Assembly (NCBI RefSeq): GCF_008630635.1
Contig: NZ_CP043869.1
Span: 1,054,001-1,118,000 of the forward strand
Source of the DNA: Neptunomonas concharum
Lineage (GTDB): Bacteria > Pseudomonadota > Gammaproteobacteria > Pseudomonadales > Balneatricaceae
DNA: 64,000 nucleotides
Reading direction: 5' to 3'
Within the stretch, counting starts at the first letter, position 1. Each line of letters opens with the position of its first letter. The notes under the pieces were generated by a model. That model did not search any database. It worked only from the letters and a program-made list of their open reading frames with translations, and was not told the origin of the DNA. Made by a program: the position numbers and the translations under genes. Positions 25,161 through 34,849 of this stretch are shown here, piece after piece.

Positions 25161-27389
25161 TTATGATTTATTGCCTGCGCTTGGTGGTGTCTCTTTGGCA
25201 CTGCTTTCTCTACGGGTGAGAATAGCAATCTGCTCTCGTAGATCGATATTTTCTTGAGTAACTCTCTGTGATTCCACGCGATAGCGAAACACTTCTTCAT
25301 ATCGAGCTTCCAGTTTACTTTCTAATGCATCAAGACTCTTACGTTGCTCGATTACGGTACTTTCAAGCAAATCAATTTGTGACTGTAGATTAGAGATCAT
25401 ACCAAAGCCATTAGGTAGCATATCCTCTTCAGTGTCTTCTTGCTGTACTACACTTTGAGAGCCTAAACCCGTCATGATATGGCTATAGAGCGCCTTAAGT
25501 TCACTGGATTCTCTCTCGGAGTACTTAATAGTTTGCTCAAGCGCATTATGCGCGCTGGCTGCCCCTATTGACCCTGCCAACACATGTTCTAACATCCGGT
25601 GAAACTCCATCAGCTCAATAATGGTAATGTGAGCCTGGCCCAGCACCTGTAGATCTTCAGCGATGGTATAAACAGATTCTCTTGCTTTATCATTCGTTAG
25701 ATATTGAGCGAGTAAATTTTGTGCTTCATCAAGTTTTACGTTTAGAGGGATGTAAGCATCTAAGCCTGTTGGGCGTGCTTTAAGGTTGCTATTTACTGGG
25801 TGCAGAGCCGCCATGAACTCTGTTGTAAGAGTGCGCTCATCTTTATGAGGGTGGTAGATTAACGAGCCTAGAATATAAAATCCTGTGTTAAACAGTAATG
25901 TCCAAAAAACACTATGGGTCACTGGATTTAAACCTTCTAACCCCAGCAGCGCTTCAGGTTTAAGGAGGCTGACTTCCCAAGGGCCTAAACTTAAAATATC
26001 AGGATTTAACCATCCTTGTTTGATAAATGTTGGCAGGGCAAGGGTGTAACACCACACGAAAAAACCTGCTAATAAACCCGCAAATGCCCCAGCGCTATTA
26101 CCTCGCTGCCAGAACATCCCTCCAAAAACAGCTGGTGCAAACTGCAAAATGGCAACGAATGAAAGCAAGCCTATGGCGACCAAAATATAGGAATCACTAA
26201 ACTCTCGCTCAAACCAGTAACTGCACGCTAGGATACAAGCAACCAACACCCAGCGGATTTGTAATAAAAACGACCTTAATGGTTGCGCAGAAGGGACGGA
26301 TTCAATGATCGGCAACACCATATGATTAGACACCATGGTGGCTAGGGTCATCGTTGTGATGATCACCATACCTGTTGCTGCGGAGAACCCACCAATAAAA
26401 GCAAAGAGGGTTAGCGCTTCAGAACCCGCTTGCTGTGGTAGCAAGAGCACAAAAAAGTCGGCACTTTCCTTAGGTAGCCCACTTAGTAAACCAGCAGCGG
26501 CAAGCGGAACGACAAAAAGATTGATCGCAATCATATAGAGAGGGAACAGCCACATCGCCGTTTTGATATGCTGCTGATCAGTATTCTCAATCACGGAAAC
26601 ATGGAACTGCCGGGGTAGAAGAAAAATACCAGCAAAGCTTAGAATAATCAGTGTAACCCACATGCTTGCGCTGTTTTCACTAGCAGTAAAACTGGTTAAA
26701 TGTTGTAGGTTAGCTTCTTGTAAGCGCGAGTGAATATCCTGAATACCATCAAACATCACAAAACAGACGAACAGACCAACCGCGATGAAAGCGAGTAATT
26801 TCACAACACTCTCGACTACCAAGGCAACAATCATGCCTTGGTGGCGTTCGGTCGGGTCGAGGCGTCTTACACCAAACATGATGGTAAAAGCCGTAAGGAG
26901 CACCGTTGCTAGCAAGCCGCTGTATTCCCAAGGTTTACTCGCTTCATGAGTGATGATTTCGAAGGAGCTGACAATCGCTTTTAGTTGCAGAGCGATATAA
27001 GGCAAAATGCCGATTAATGCGATCAGCGTGACTAGGCCTGCGATGCGTTGAGAGCGTCGATAGCGGGTAGATATAAAGTCGGCAATACTAGTAATGCGAA
27101 AAGTTTCTTTTATGGAGACCATTTTGCGTAGCGTGACCCACCAAAAAAGTATCCCTATTAAGGCCCCGACATAAATACCGAGAAACAGAAGCCCAGAGGT
27201 ACTAGCAAACCCAACACTGCCATAAAACGTCCAGGAAGTATGAAAGACCGCCAACGAGAGGGCATAAACCCATGGGCTTTTTAGTGGTCTTCCTGTTTTG
27301 GTAATACGCTTTTCTACGAGCTGCGCAATGATGAACAGCAAAAGCATATAGATAACGACAGTTGAAATAACGGCTAAGGGCGAAAACAT
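25161..27389 (-). CDS. SLC5-STAC membrane protein without a kinase domain
   Basis: Protein of 742 residues. The first about 510 form a sodium:solute symporter-like (SLC5) region of 13 or so helices, closely resembling the transport module of CbrA-type sensor kinases (SPWVYALSLAVFHTSWTFYG near 38-57). Residues about 550-640 form the STAC four-helix domain (LDEAQNLLAQYLTNDKARES, HITIIELMEFHRMLEHVL). The rest is a long coiled coil (LQSQIDLLESTVIEQRKSL, then RVTQENIDLREQIA). There is no PAS, HisKA or HATPase domain before the stop. It may sense or import a substrate such as histidine or proline and signal to a separate kinase. The start follows AAAGG by 8 bases. Confidence 0.82.
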   Translation of the reverse strand: MFSPLAVISTVVIYMLLLFIIAQLVEKRITKTGRPLKSPWVYALSLAVFHTSWTFYGSVGFASTSGLLFLGIYVGALIGILFWWVTLRKMVSIKETFRITSIADFISTRYRRSQRIAGLVTLIALIGILPYIALQLKAIVSSFEIITHEASKPWEYSGLLATVLLTAFTIMFGVRRLDPTERHQGMIVALVVESVVKLLAFIAVGLFVCFVMFDGIQDIHSRLQEANLQHLTSFTASENSASMWVTLIILSFAGIFLLPRQFHVSVIENTDQQHIKTAMWLFPLYMIAINLFVVPLAAAGLLSGLPKESADFFVLLLPQQAGSEALTLFAFIGGFSAATGMVIITTMTLATMVSNHMVLPIIESVPSAQPLRSFLLQIRWVLVACILACSYWFEREFSDSYILVAIGLLSFVAILQFAPAVFGGMFWQRGNSAGAFAGLLAGFFVWCYTLALPTFIKQGWLNPDILSLGPWEVSLLKPEALLGLEGLNPVTHSVFWTLLFNTGFYILGSLIYHPHKDERTLTTEFMAALHPVNSNLKARPTGLDAYIPLNVKLDEAQNLLAQYLTNDKARESVYTIAEDLQVLGQAHITIIELMEFHRMLEHVLAGSIGAASAHNALEQTIKYSERESSELKALYSHIMTGLGSQSVVQQEDTEEDMLPNGFGMISNLQSQIDLLESTVIEQRKSLDALESKLEARYEEVFRYRVESQRVTQENIDLREQIAILTRRESSAKETPPSAGNKS

Positions 27390-27482
27390 CCGGGCTGCCT
27401 TTTAGTCTTGGAGGTGGCCTATGGCCAGATTTTTATCAATATGATGTTATTGTAGCGCTATTTTTGCCAATAGGAGATAGCT

Positions 27483-27764
27483 CTATTTAGTTGTTTTGAC
27501 TTCTGTCTCTTTTTCATGGCAGCCGCAAGCGGGTGGTACCGGGTCTATGCCACCTTCATGCCACGGGTGGCATTTTAATAATCGTTTGGTTCCGAGCCAG
27601 ACTCCCTTGAAAATGCCATGGGTTTCAATTGCCTCGAACATATAATGTGAGCAGCTAGGATAAAAGCGACAGTTACTGCCCATCAATGGGCTGATGATGT
27701 ACTGGTAAAAGCGTATAAGCCCTAACAGTAAGCGCCTTAATAGGCTGTTTATAAACTTAATCAC
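27483..27764 (-). CDS. yidD: Membrane protein insertion efficiency factor YidD
   Basis: Small protein of 93 residues with the full YidD signature: [39 protein letters not shown] and [13 protein letters not shown]. It assists YidC-dependent insertion of inner-membrane proteins by an N-terminal amphipathic helix at the membrane. It normally sits between rnpA and yidC, but here it follows the degenerate GGDEF gene, overlapping it by 8 bases from a GTG start. The relocation suggests co-expression with a signalling protein or simple rearrangement. Confidence 0.93.
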   Translation of the reverse strand: MIKFINSLLRRLLLGLIRFYQYIISPLMGSNCRFYPSCSHYMFEAIETHGIFKGVWLGTKRLLKCHPWHEGGIDPVPPACGCHEKETEVKTTK

Positions 27765-28599
27765 TTTGGCAATTATTCTCTGCTCTTAGTAACAAATCAT
27801 CAAACAGTTGGTCTTGTGCGCTGTCAAATTGGGCGCCTCCACAGAGGATTTCGACAGGTATGCTGGTATCGGCTATGCGAATATCTTGCTCTTCAATCGC
27901 TCGCATCACTCGTTTTGCAACGATCTCGGTTTGTTGCAAAGACGCATCCAACAAACTTATGACAAAACTTTTATTATCTAAGCGAGCTACATAGTCTGAT
28001 TCTCTCAGTAACTCCTGTAACACACGTGAAACGCTGATAAGTACATGGTCACCCATATTGTAGCCGTAGGTCTGGTTAATCTGTCGAATATTGTCGATGC
28101 AAATAACCAATAATGACACAGGGTACTTATAGCGCCGTGATCGAGCGATATCTTGCGCGCCCATTGTGAAGAGTTGCTGACGATTAAATAGCCCCGTCAA
28201 TGCGTCATGAGTGGCTTGCGAACGCAAAAAATGTTCTTTATCTACCAGTGAAGAAACATTCTGAAAGTAGAGACTGGTATAGTTTTTTTCAGGCTGAAAC
28301 GTGATCTGAAAATACTGTAAGCCTGAACCGCACATAATGGGAATGCGATTTTGTTGTGTTTTTTGGCTTTGTACTGCGGCTTGAACACCGTGGTTAAGTG
28401 CGGAAATTACATCATCGGATTGGTTCAGCTTATCTAGAGACAGACCGACTAGCTCCTGTAGAGGCGTATGAAATACGTGACCTGCAGATTCATTGGCGTA
28501 GCAAATCAGCCCGTTATCATCCAGAGCCACGAGAGCAAAAGGGCTTTTGTTGGCTAGTTTGTCTGTAGAAAAGTTGTCAGAAGGAGATAACTGGCTCAT
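27757..28599 (-). CDS. PAS-GGDEF protein with degenerate GGDEF site
   Basis: Signalling protein of 280 residues. An N-terminal PAS-like domain (about 20-120: [20 protein letters not shown]) is followed by a GGDEF domain (about 145-280) that begins [14 protein letters not shown] and keeps [20 protein letters not shown]. The catalytic loop, normally GG(D/E)EF, reads [11 protein letters not shown], so diguanylate cyclase activity is unlikely. It could bind GTP or c-di-GMP as a receptor, or act through protein contacts. The frame extends to 28629, but that ATG lacks a ribosome binding site, while the one at 28599 follows GGACGAG. yidD overlaps the 3' end. Confidence 0.82.
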   Translation of the reverse strand: MSQLSPSDNFSTDKLANKSPFALVALDDNGLICYANESAGHVFHTPLQELVGLSLDKLNQSDDVISALNHGVQAAVQSQKTQQNRIPIMCGSGLQYFQITFQPEKNYTSLYFQNVSSLVDKEHFLRSQATHDALTGLFNRQQLFTMGAQDIARSRRYKYPVSLLVICIDNIRQINQTYGYNMGDHVLISVSRVLQELLRESDYVARLDNKSFVISLLDASLQQTEIVAKRVMRAIEEQDIRIADTSIPVEILCGGAQFDSAQDQLFDDLLLRAENNCQSD

Positions 28600-28652
28600 A
28601 ACTCGTCCGTCAATTGGTGTGTGTCTCATGATAAGGTGTATTAGGAAGAATG

Positions 28653-28684
28653 AAAATAACGGGGAGGTTAAACCCCGTTATTTT
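28653..28684. terminator. Bidirectional terminator after phoH-like gene
   Basis: AAAATAACGGGG (28653-28664) pairs perfectly with CCCCGTTATTTT (28673-28684) around an 8-base loop. It lies 11 bases after the stop of the minus-strand PhoH gene. Confidence 0.88.
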
Positions 28685-28694
28685 ATATACGGCC

Positions 28695-30083
28695 TTACAA
28701 ATGCTCTTCTGCATACTCAGCCAGCCTAGAGCGGAAGATGCCTTCAAAGTGCACATTAGCGGCCCCTTCAAAGCCTTTAAAGCGCTCGACAATATAGGTG
28801 AGTCCCGAGGTTAGAGGGGTTAGGTAATTTGAGTCTATTTGCGCCAAATTGCCTAGGCAGATCATTTTTGTGCCCTTACCTGAACGGGTAATAATCGTTT
28901 TTAATTGCGAGGGAGTTAGATTCTGTGCCTCGTCAATGATAACAATAGCGTCCTGAATACTGCGCCCGCGAATAAAGTTGAGGGACTTAAACTGGATGTT
29001 GGCTTTTTCTATTGCGTACTTAACGCTGCTTTGAGGGCGCTCATCGTTTTCATGCATTGCTTCAAGGTTGTCATGGATTGCGCTCATCCAAGGAGTCATC
29101 TTCTCCTCTTCAGTGCCTGGCAAGAAGCCTATGTCTTCGGCAACTGGTGGGGTAGAGCGCGTAACGATAATTTTATTGTAGCGCTGGTTTTCAATCACCA
29201 TTTCCAATGCACACGCAAGCGCGATGAGTGTTTTACCCGAGCCCGCTGCACCGTTGAGTATAGATAGATCGATATTGGGGTCCAGCACCGATTGCATGGC
29301 AAAAGCCTGATAAATGTTGATGGGGGATATGCCCCAGCAAGTTTGATGCATGAGATGATCAAACCCGAGATCTCGTAGTGTTATTTCGGTATCACTGATA
29401 CCCACAACTCTTGCGGCAAAGTCTTTAGAGTCGTCGAAGATGTATTCGTTCATGTAAGCGTCGGGGATGAGTGCACGATCTACCTTGTGAAAGGTAAGCC
29501 CCTCCTCTTGATAGCTTTTCACCTGTTCTACATTTTCCCAGAATGTGCCATCTAAATGGGTATGCCCGGCAGGCAGTAAATCTAAGTCAGATACTAACTG
29601 GTCCGTGCGATAGTCTTCTACCTTCTCTAAACCCGCCCCTAACGCCTTAAGGCGCATATTGATATCTTTAGTGACTAAGACTACTTGTCTGTGGGTGGTT
29701 GTTGATTGAAGATGGAGCGCGCAGTTGATGATCTGATTGTCTTTGTTCTTATCGTTTGGTAAGAAACCTTGGCGGTTAGTTAATTCGTGATCCGGAAAGA
29801 TACTCAACTTCCCAAGCTTTACGTCTCTATCTTTGCCTGGCAGTAAGATTTGTACGCCTTTTGTGATCTGCGTGGAGGAGGTGGCCGTTGAGAGAATGTT
29901 ATCAATAGCGCGGATTGCATACCGAGCTTCTTGTGCCACATTTTTCTTTCGGTCTTTAATATCATCCAGCTCTTCCAGCACTGTCATGGGGATGGTTATA
30001 TCTTGCTCTTTAAATTCGTAAAGGCATTGGGGGTCGTGCAGTAGAACGTTGGTATCGAGAATGTATAGTTTGGTTGCGCTCAT
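28695..30083 (-). CDS. PIN domain plus PhoH-like ATPase (YlaK/PhoH2 type)
   Basis: Protein of 462 residues with two parts. The N-terminal PIN nuclease-like domain (about 1-150) begins KLYILDTNVLLHDP with the acidic residues D10, D17 and an E in LEELDDIKDRKK. The PhoH ATPase part (about 240-460) has Walker A GAAGSGKTLIALA near 277-289 and Walker B-type VIIDEAQN. PhoH2 proteins couple RNA cleavage to ATP-driven unwinding. The start is the ATG at 30083 with AAGGA 8 bases before it; a TTG at 30107 is in frame but unsupported. It is divergent from the sirtuin gene. Confidence 0.93.
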   Translation of the reverse strand: MSATKLYILDTNVLLHDPQCLYEFKEQDITIPMTVLEELDDIKDRKKNVAQEARYAIRAIDNILSTATSSTQITKGVQILLPGKDRDVKLGKLSIFPDHELTNRQGFLPNDKNKDNQIINCALHLQSTTTHRQVVLVTKDINMRLKALGAGLEKVEDYRTDQLVSDLDLLPAGHTHLDGTFWENVEQVKSYQEEGLTFHKVDRALIPDAYMNEYIFDDSKDFAARVVGISDTEITLRDLGFDHLMHQTCWGISPINIYQAFAMQSVLDPNIDLSILNGAAGSGKTLIALACALEMVIENQRYNKIIVTRSTPPVAEDIGFLPGTEEEKMTPWMSAIHDNLEAMHENDERPQSSVKYAIEKANIQFKSLNFIRGRSIQDAIVIIDEAQNLTPSQLKTIITRSGKGTKMICLGNLAQIDSNYLTPLTSGLTYIVERFKGFEGAANVHFEGIFRSRLAEYAEEHL

Positions 30084-30187
30084 CGAATCTATCCTTATAC
30101 AGCCCAAGCAGAGAATCCAAAACCCTGAAGTTTTGTTCTTTCATGATAGTCTAATGTTCAGCGTTTGAGGTCAACCGGAGAAAGAAA

Positions 30188-30913
30188 ATGAGCTATGGGT
30201 CTATTGTGGTATTAACGGGAGCAGGCATTTCGGCGGAGTCGGGCATACGTACTTTCCGAGCCAGCGATGGGTTGTGGGAGGATCATCCCATAGAAGATGT
30301 CGCAACTCCTGAAGGCTTCCACAAGGACCCGCAGTTGGTGCATCGTTTCTACAATGAGCGCCGCGCTCATCTTTTTGATGAATCCGTGAAACCCAATGCG
30401 GCACATTATGCCTTGGCACAACTGGAAGAGGCGTTTGACGGCCAGTTCCTTTTAGTGACTCAGAATGTTGATAATTTGCATGAGCGGGCGGGTAGTCATG
30501 CGCTTTTACATATGCATGGCGAGTTGATGAATGTGCGCTGCATTGAAACAGGATACGTATACCCGACTGAAAGTTCGGTAGGCTCTGATGATGCCTGTCG
30601 ATGCTGCGGCATCGTGGGCAATTTACGCCCGGATATTGTCTGGTTTGGAGAGATGCCTATGTTTATGAATGAAATATATCGGGCACTTTCGCATTGTGAT
30701 CTATTTATCTCTATTGGAACATCCGGCCATGTTTATCCAGCCGCAGGCTTTGTTGAGATCGCTAATGAGGTGGGGGCGCATACGGTTGAAATTAATCTTG
30801 AGTCATCTCGTAAAGCCTCTCACTTTAAAGAGCACATTTATGGTCAGGCAAGCTTGGAGGTACCGGCTTATATTGCGCATTTGTTAACCTCCTGTGCAGG
30901 GAAATCAAATTAA
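30188..30913 (+). CDS. cobB: NAD-dependent protein deacylase, sirtuin class III (CobB-like)
   Basis: Sirtuin of 241 residues that removes acetyl and succinyl groups from lysines using NAD. The NAD motif TGAGISAESGIRTFR (10-24) and the pocket QNVDNLHERAG are present, with the catalytic histidine in LHMHGEL. The FYNERR motif carries the Tyr-Arg pair that marks class III sirtuins able to remove succinyl and malonyl groups. A zinc-ribbon-like region (VRCIETG ... CRCCG) has cysteines in the E. coli CobB pattern. The gene is divergent from the PIN-PhoH gene and upstream of ppnN. Confidence 0.93.
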   Translation: MSYGSIVVLTGAGISAESGIRTFRASDGLWEDHPIEDVATPEGFHKDPQLVHRFYNERRAHLFDESVKPNAAHYALAQLEEAFDGQFLLVTQNVDNLHERAGSHALLHMHGELMNVRCIETGYVYPTESSVGSDDACRCCGIVGNLRPDIVWFGEMPMFMNEIYRALSHCDLFISIGTSGHVYPAAGFVEIANEVGAHTVEINLESSRKASHFKEHIYGQASLEVPAYIAHLLTSCAGKSN

Positions 30914-31022
30914 CCTTTTGTTATTTAAAAGAATACCGTTTTATCTAAAAGTGAACTATGTTGATTGATAGAGGCTCAGATAGTGAAGTCTCTTTTGTTT
31001 TTCTATGTGGAGGTGGCGTTTT

Positions 31023-32396
31023 ATGATCACTGAACATTTTGTCAATGCAAGTGTAACGCCATTGGAGAGTCTTGATACTTTATCTCCTCATGAGGTGGCA
31101 AAGCTTCAGGATATTAGCCAGGGCGGCCTTTATCATCTGTTTCGTCAGTGCTGCTTGGCTGTGCTAAATACGGGCAGCGAGTTGGATAGCACGCGAAAAG
31201 TGCTGAATAAATTTCGTGAATTTGATATCCGTATTACCCATAAACACCGCGGTGTTCAACTGGAACTGATTAATGCCCCGGCCTCAGCATTTGTTGATGG
31301 GGAGATTATACAAGGTATACGAGAGCACCTATTTACTGTTTTACGAGACCTTCTGTACGTAGGCGATGAATTGGATCAATGCTGTGATGGGCTCACTGAT
31401 TCGGAGAGGATTACTAATATTGTTTTCCAAATTTTGCGCCATGCATCTGCTATGCGACCCCATGTGAAGCCCAACTTAGTGGTATGTTGGGGGGGGCACT
31501 CTATCAAACGAGGTGAATACGACTACACCAAAAAGGTGGGGTATGAGCTGGGTTTGAGACGATTTGATATCTGCACAGGTTGTGGGCCCGGTGCTATGAA
31601 GGGGCCGATGAAAGGAGCAACCATTGCTCATGCAAAGCAGCGTAAAGATAACCCGCGTTATATTGGCTTGACTGAACCCGGTATCATAGCCGCAGAATCA
31701 CCTAACCCCATTGTAAATGAACTGGTTACTTTGCCAGATATTGAAAAACGCTTAGAAGCCTTTGTCCGTTTAGGGCACGGTATTATCGTCTTTCCAGGTG
31801 GCGCGGGTACAGCGGAAGAAATTTTGTACATGCTAGGGATTTTGCTTCACCCTAAAAATCAGCATATTCCCTTCCCATTAATTTTCACAGGTCCTGCAGG
31901 CAGCGAGGCCTATTTCGAAACGGTTGACCGGTTTATTAAAGCAACGATAGGGCCAAGCGCAGCGCAAAAGTATGAGATCATTGTGAATGATCCTCATGAG
32001 GTTGCCGTGAAGATGCGAGCAGGTTTGGAAGCTGTACTGGCTTATCGCAAACAAACGGATGAGTCTTATCATTACAACTGGCAGCTGCACATCCCGCATG
32101 AATTCCAGCAACCATTTGAACCGAATCATGAGGCAATGGCTCAGCTGAACCTTCGGCGCGGGCAGCCTGATTATATTCTGGCCGCTCAGCTTCGACGGGC
32201 ACTGTCTGGAATCGTTGCGGGTAATGTAAAAGAGCCCGGTGTAATGGCGATTGAGCAACATGGCCCATTTGAGTTAACCGGTGATGTGGATATTATGAAG
32301 TCACTGGATGAATTATTGAGTGCTTTTGTAGATCAACACCGTATGAAAATAAACCATGAGGAATATGAACCCTGTTACCGAATTGTCAGGGCTTAG
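31023..32396 (+). CDS. ppnN: Pyrimidine/purine nucleotide 5'-monophosphate nucleosidase PpnN
   Basis: Nucleosidase of 457 residues (E. coli PpnN, 454) that splits nucleoside monophosphates to base and ribose 5-phosphate and is tuned by (p)ppGpp. The N-terminal DUF4478-like part (AVLNTGSELDSTRK, RGVQLELINAP) leads to a LOG-type Rossmann core with CWGGHSIKRGEYDY, CTGCGPGAMKGPMKGA and the motif FPGGAGTAEE. The C-terminal DUF3412 part runs from about 370. The frame starts at 31005, but the ATG at 31023 has GGAGG 9 bases before it and matches the family N-terminus. A terminator follows. Confidence 0.95.
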   Translation: MITEHFVNASVTPLESLDTLSPHEVAKLQDISQGGLYHLFRQCCLAVLNTGSELDSTRKVLNKFREFDIRITHKHRGVQLELINAPASAFVDGEIIQGIREHLFTVLRDLLYVGDELDQCCDGLTDSERITNIVFQILRHASAMRPHVKPNLVVCWGGHSIKRGEYDYTKKVGYELGLRRFDICTGCGPGAMKGPMKGATIAHAKQRKDNPRYIGLTEPGIIAAESPNPIVNELVTLPDIEKRLEAFVRLGHGIIVFPGGAGTAEEILYMLGILLHPKNQHIPFPLIFTGPAGSEAYFETVDRFIKATIGPSAAQKYEIIVNDPHEVAVKMRAGLEAVLAYRKQTDESYHYNWQLHIPHEFQQPFEPNHEAMAQLNLRRGQPDYILAAQLRRALSGIVAGNVKEPGVMAIEQHGPFELTGDVDIMKSLDELLSAFVDQHRMKINHEEYEPCYRIVRA

Positions 32397-32405
32397 TGCT
32401 AAATG

Positions 32406-32430
32406 AAAGGAGCCCTTGGGCTCCTTTGTT
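32406..32430. terminator. Bidirectional terminator between ppnN and the thiolase gene
   Basis: AAAGGAGCCC (32406-32415) pairs perfectly with GGGCTCCTTT (32418-32427) around TT. The genes converge here. Confidence 0.85.
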
Positions 32431-32457
32431 CATCTTGCTCTCTACTAAGACTTCGTG

Positions 32458-33645
32458 TTAAACCCGCTCAAGTAATGCTGCAATCCCTTGACCACCACCA
32501 ATGCACATAGTGACAACGGCATAACGTCCTTCTGTGCGTTGTAGCTCATACAGAGCTTTGACTGTAATGATAGCGCCGGTAGCACCGATCGGGTGGCCTA
32601 GAGAGATACCCGAGCCATTAACATTGACTTTTTCTTCGGGTAGATCCAAGTCGCGGACAACGGCCAAGGCCTGAGCGGCGAAAGCTTCATTGACTTCCCA
32701 TACGTCAATATCAGAAACACTTAAGCTTGCATTGTCGAGTAGCTTTTTAACAGCGGGTACAGGGCCGATGCCCATATACTTGGGCTCAACACCTGCAAAG
32801 GCATAGCCAGCAATACGAGCCATCGGTTTTAGACCACGCTTTTCGGCTTCGCTGGCACTCATCATAGTGATAGCTGCAGCAGCATCATTCAAGCCCGATG
32901 CATTGCCTGCTGTTACGCTACCATCACGCTTAAACACAGGACGTAATTTAGTCATATCCTCCAAAGTGCAGCCTAAACGGATATGCTCATCTGTGTCGAA
33001 AAAGGTACTACCTTTACGGCTTTGTAATTCAATAGGAAGAATTTGGTCTTTGAAGCGACCTGATGTGGATGCCGCTTCAGCTCTTTGGTGGCTTAAAGTT
33101 GCTAGGGCGTCTTGATCTTCGCGGCTGATACTCCACTTTTCGGCAATATTCTCAGCAGTAATGCCCATGTGGGTGTTCTCAAATGGGCAAGTCAACGCGC
33201 CCACCATCGCATCAACAATTTCAGTGTCGCCCATGCGCTGACCAAAGCGAGCACTTGGCATCCAGTACTGCGAGCGACTCATGACTTCGGCACCGCCAGC
33301 GACCGCAGCGTTGCATTCTCCCAACTCAATCTGTTGAGCAGCTGTGATAATTGCTTGCAACCCACTACCGCAAAGACGGTTGACAGTTAATGCTGGTGTT
33401 TCATGAGGTAAACCACCGTTGACGGCAGCAACGCGGCTGAGATACATATCGCGCCGCTCAGTATGGATAACATTACCAAAAACGCTATGTCCGTATGCTG
33501 CGGGCTCTGCACCTGAACGCTTCACTGCTTCGGCTACGACGGCAGCGCCAAGCTCGCAGGGTGTTTTAGATTTGAGGCTGCCACCGAAACCACCAATGGC
33601 TGTTCGTACACCGCTTAAGATAACTACATCTTGCTGATTACTCAT
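32458..33645 (-). CDS. Beta-ketothiolase / acetyl-CoA C-acyltransferase (BktB-like)
   Basis: Thiolase of 395 residues that cleaves or forms beta-ketoacyl-CoA. Catalytic residues are all present: nucleophile C92 in NRLCGSGLQA, H351 in SLGHPIGATGA and C381 in MCIGGGQG. The N-terminus VVILSGVRTAIGGFGGSLK and the EPKYMGIGPVPA segment resemble Ralstonia BktB, which uses C4-C6 substrates. The frame runs back to 33693, but AAGGA lies 10 bases before ATG 33645, giving MSNQQDVV. No polyhydroxyalkanoate or beta-oxidation genes are adjacent, so its pathway is open. Confidence 0.93.
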   Translation of the reverse strand: MSNQQDVVILSGVRTAIGGFGGSLKSKTPCELGAAVVAEAVKRSGAEPAAYGHSVFGNVIHTERRDMYLSRVAAVNGGLPHETPALTVNRLCGSGLQAIITAAQQIELGECNAAVAGGAEVMSRSQYWMPSARFGQRMGDTEIVDAMVGALTCPFENTHMGITAENIAEKWSISREDQDALATLSHQRAEAASTSGRFKDQILPIELQSRKGSTFFDTDEHIRLGCTLEDMTKLRPVFKRDGSVTAGNASGLNDAAAAITMMSASEAEKRGLKPMARIAGYAFAGVEPKYMGIGPVPAVKKLLDNASLSVSDIDVWEVNEAFAAQALAVVRDLDLPEEKVNVNGSGISLGHPIGATGAIITVKALYELQRTEGRYAVVTMCIGGGQGIAALLERV

Positions 33646-33871
33646 ATCTACCATTTCCTTTTTTCTTGGCTGTTCAGGAGCCGGTTGCTCCAATAGAACT
33701 TAAGAACATAAACTAAAACACTGGAAAGTTGTTAGAGAGGTCTATAGGCAATTGGTACAATCGTTAGACTATAGAGCAATCCTAAAGGCGAATGTCGTAG
33801 CGTTTTATGACATTCCAGACATTTATGGGTATATTTAGCCCTGCCAGAAAGTGTGGGTTAAGGGTTATAGC

Positions 33872-34849
33872 TTGAAAAACAGATTAATAGTGACATTAAC
33901 GACCGTCCATGGCTCACGACAGTACTCTCTTGGGCAGGTTGCCCGTTATATTCTTTTTTTGTTCGTCGTGTTATCCGGGATTAGTTTTTTTATTTCAAAT
34001 TGGTTATTGGTAAAAACGACTGATGATTTGGCCGATCTAGAGGAGAATCATCAGCAGCTATCAGATCAGTATGAAATGATGCTGGGAACGCAGAATCTTT
34101 ACAGGAATGAACTCGATCAATTAAGTGCTTCATTGGCAAAGGTGGCGAATGAGCGTGACCGCCTGCAAGCTGACAACATACGTATGGGCGATAAGCTCCA
34201 AGAAGAAAATTTACGCTTTGGTGAACTGAATGCTACGCTCGATGCCAGTTTGTCTGGGTTAGAAACGCTTTTGAATGTGGATACATCCGAAGCATTAACC
34301 TCCGAACGGCTTGAGGCGCTGACCATGATGGCCAATCAAAGGCTATTTATGCTAAATAGTATACCTAATGGTGTGCCAATACAGGCTATCCGTATCAATG
34401 ATGGTTTTGGCATGCGTATGCATCCAATCCGTAAGAAGAGGGTGATGCATCATGGTATTGATTTTAAAGCAGATGTTGGTACGCCGGTATATGCAACCGC
34501 TGATGGTGTAGTAGAGTATTCAGGTAATAAAGGTGATGGGTATGGCAAGCAAGTGGTGTTGCTGCACAACTATGGATTTAAAACGAATTATAGCCATCTG
34601 AATAAAATTGAAGTTTCAAGCGGTGAATTTGTTCATAAAGGGCAAAAAATAGCGGAAAGCGGCAATACAGGAAAATCTACCGGGCCTCATTTACATTATG
34701 AAGTTCGACACCTGTATCAACCTATTAATCCGGCACCTTTTGTTTCATGGAATGTAGCCAACTTCGATACAATTTTTACAACAGTGAAGAGCATTAAATG
34801 GGCATCCTTAAAAAATCTGTATCCTCTCAATCAAATCGCTCAGCCATAA
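33872..34849 (+). CDS. M23-family peptidoglycan endopeptidase, membrane anchored
   Basis: Protein of 325 residues: one membrane helix (about 25-46), a coiled coil (about 50-130), and a C-terminal LytM/M23 zinc peptidase domain with HHGIDFKADVGTPVYATADG, YSHL and HLHYEV holding the metal and catalytic residues. It would trim peptidoglycan cross-links. I prefer the TTG at 33872 (AAGGG 7 bases upstream) over GTG 33851. Its 3' end overlaps the bactofilin gene by 52 bases. This M23-bactofilin pairing is known to shape cells in other bacteria, so a cell-shape role is likely. Confidence 0.9.
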   Translation: MKNRLIVTLTTVHGSRQYSLGQVARYILFLFVVLSGISFFISNWLLVKTTDDLADLEENHQQLSDQYEMMLGTQNLYRNELDQLSASLAKVANERDRLQADNIRMGDKLQEENLRFGELNATLDASLSGLETLLNVDTSEALTSERLEALTMMANQRLFMLNSIPNGVPIQAIRINDGFGMRMHPIRKKRVMHHGIDFKADVGTPVYATADGVVEYSGNKGDGYGKQVVLLHNYGFKTNYSHLNKIEVSSGEFVHKGQKIAESGNTGKSTGPHLHYEVRHLYQPINPAPFVSWNVANFDTIFTTVKSIKWASLKNLYPLNQIAQP

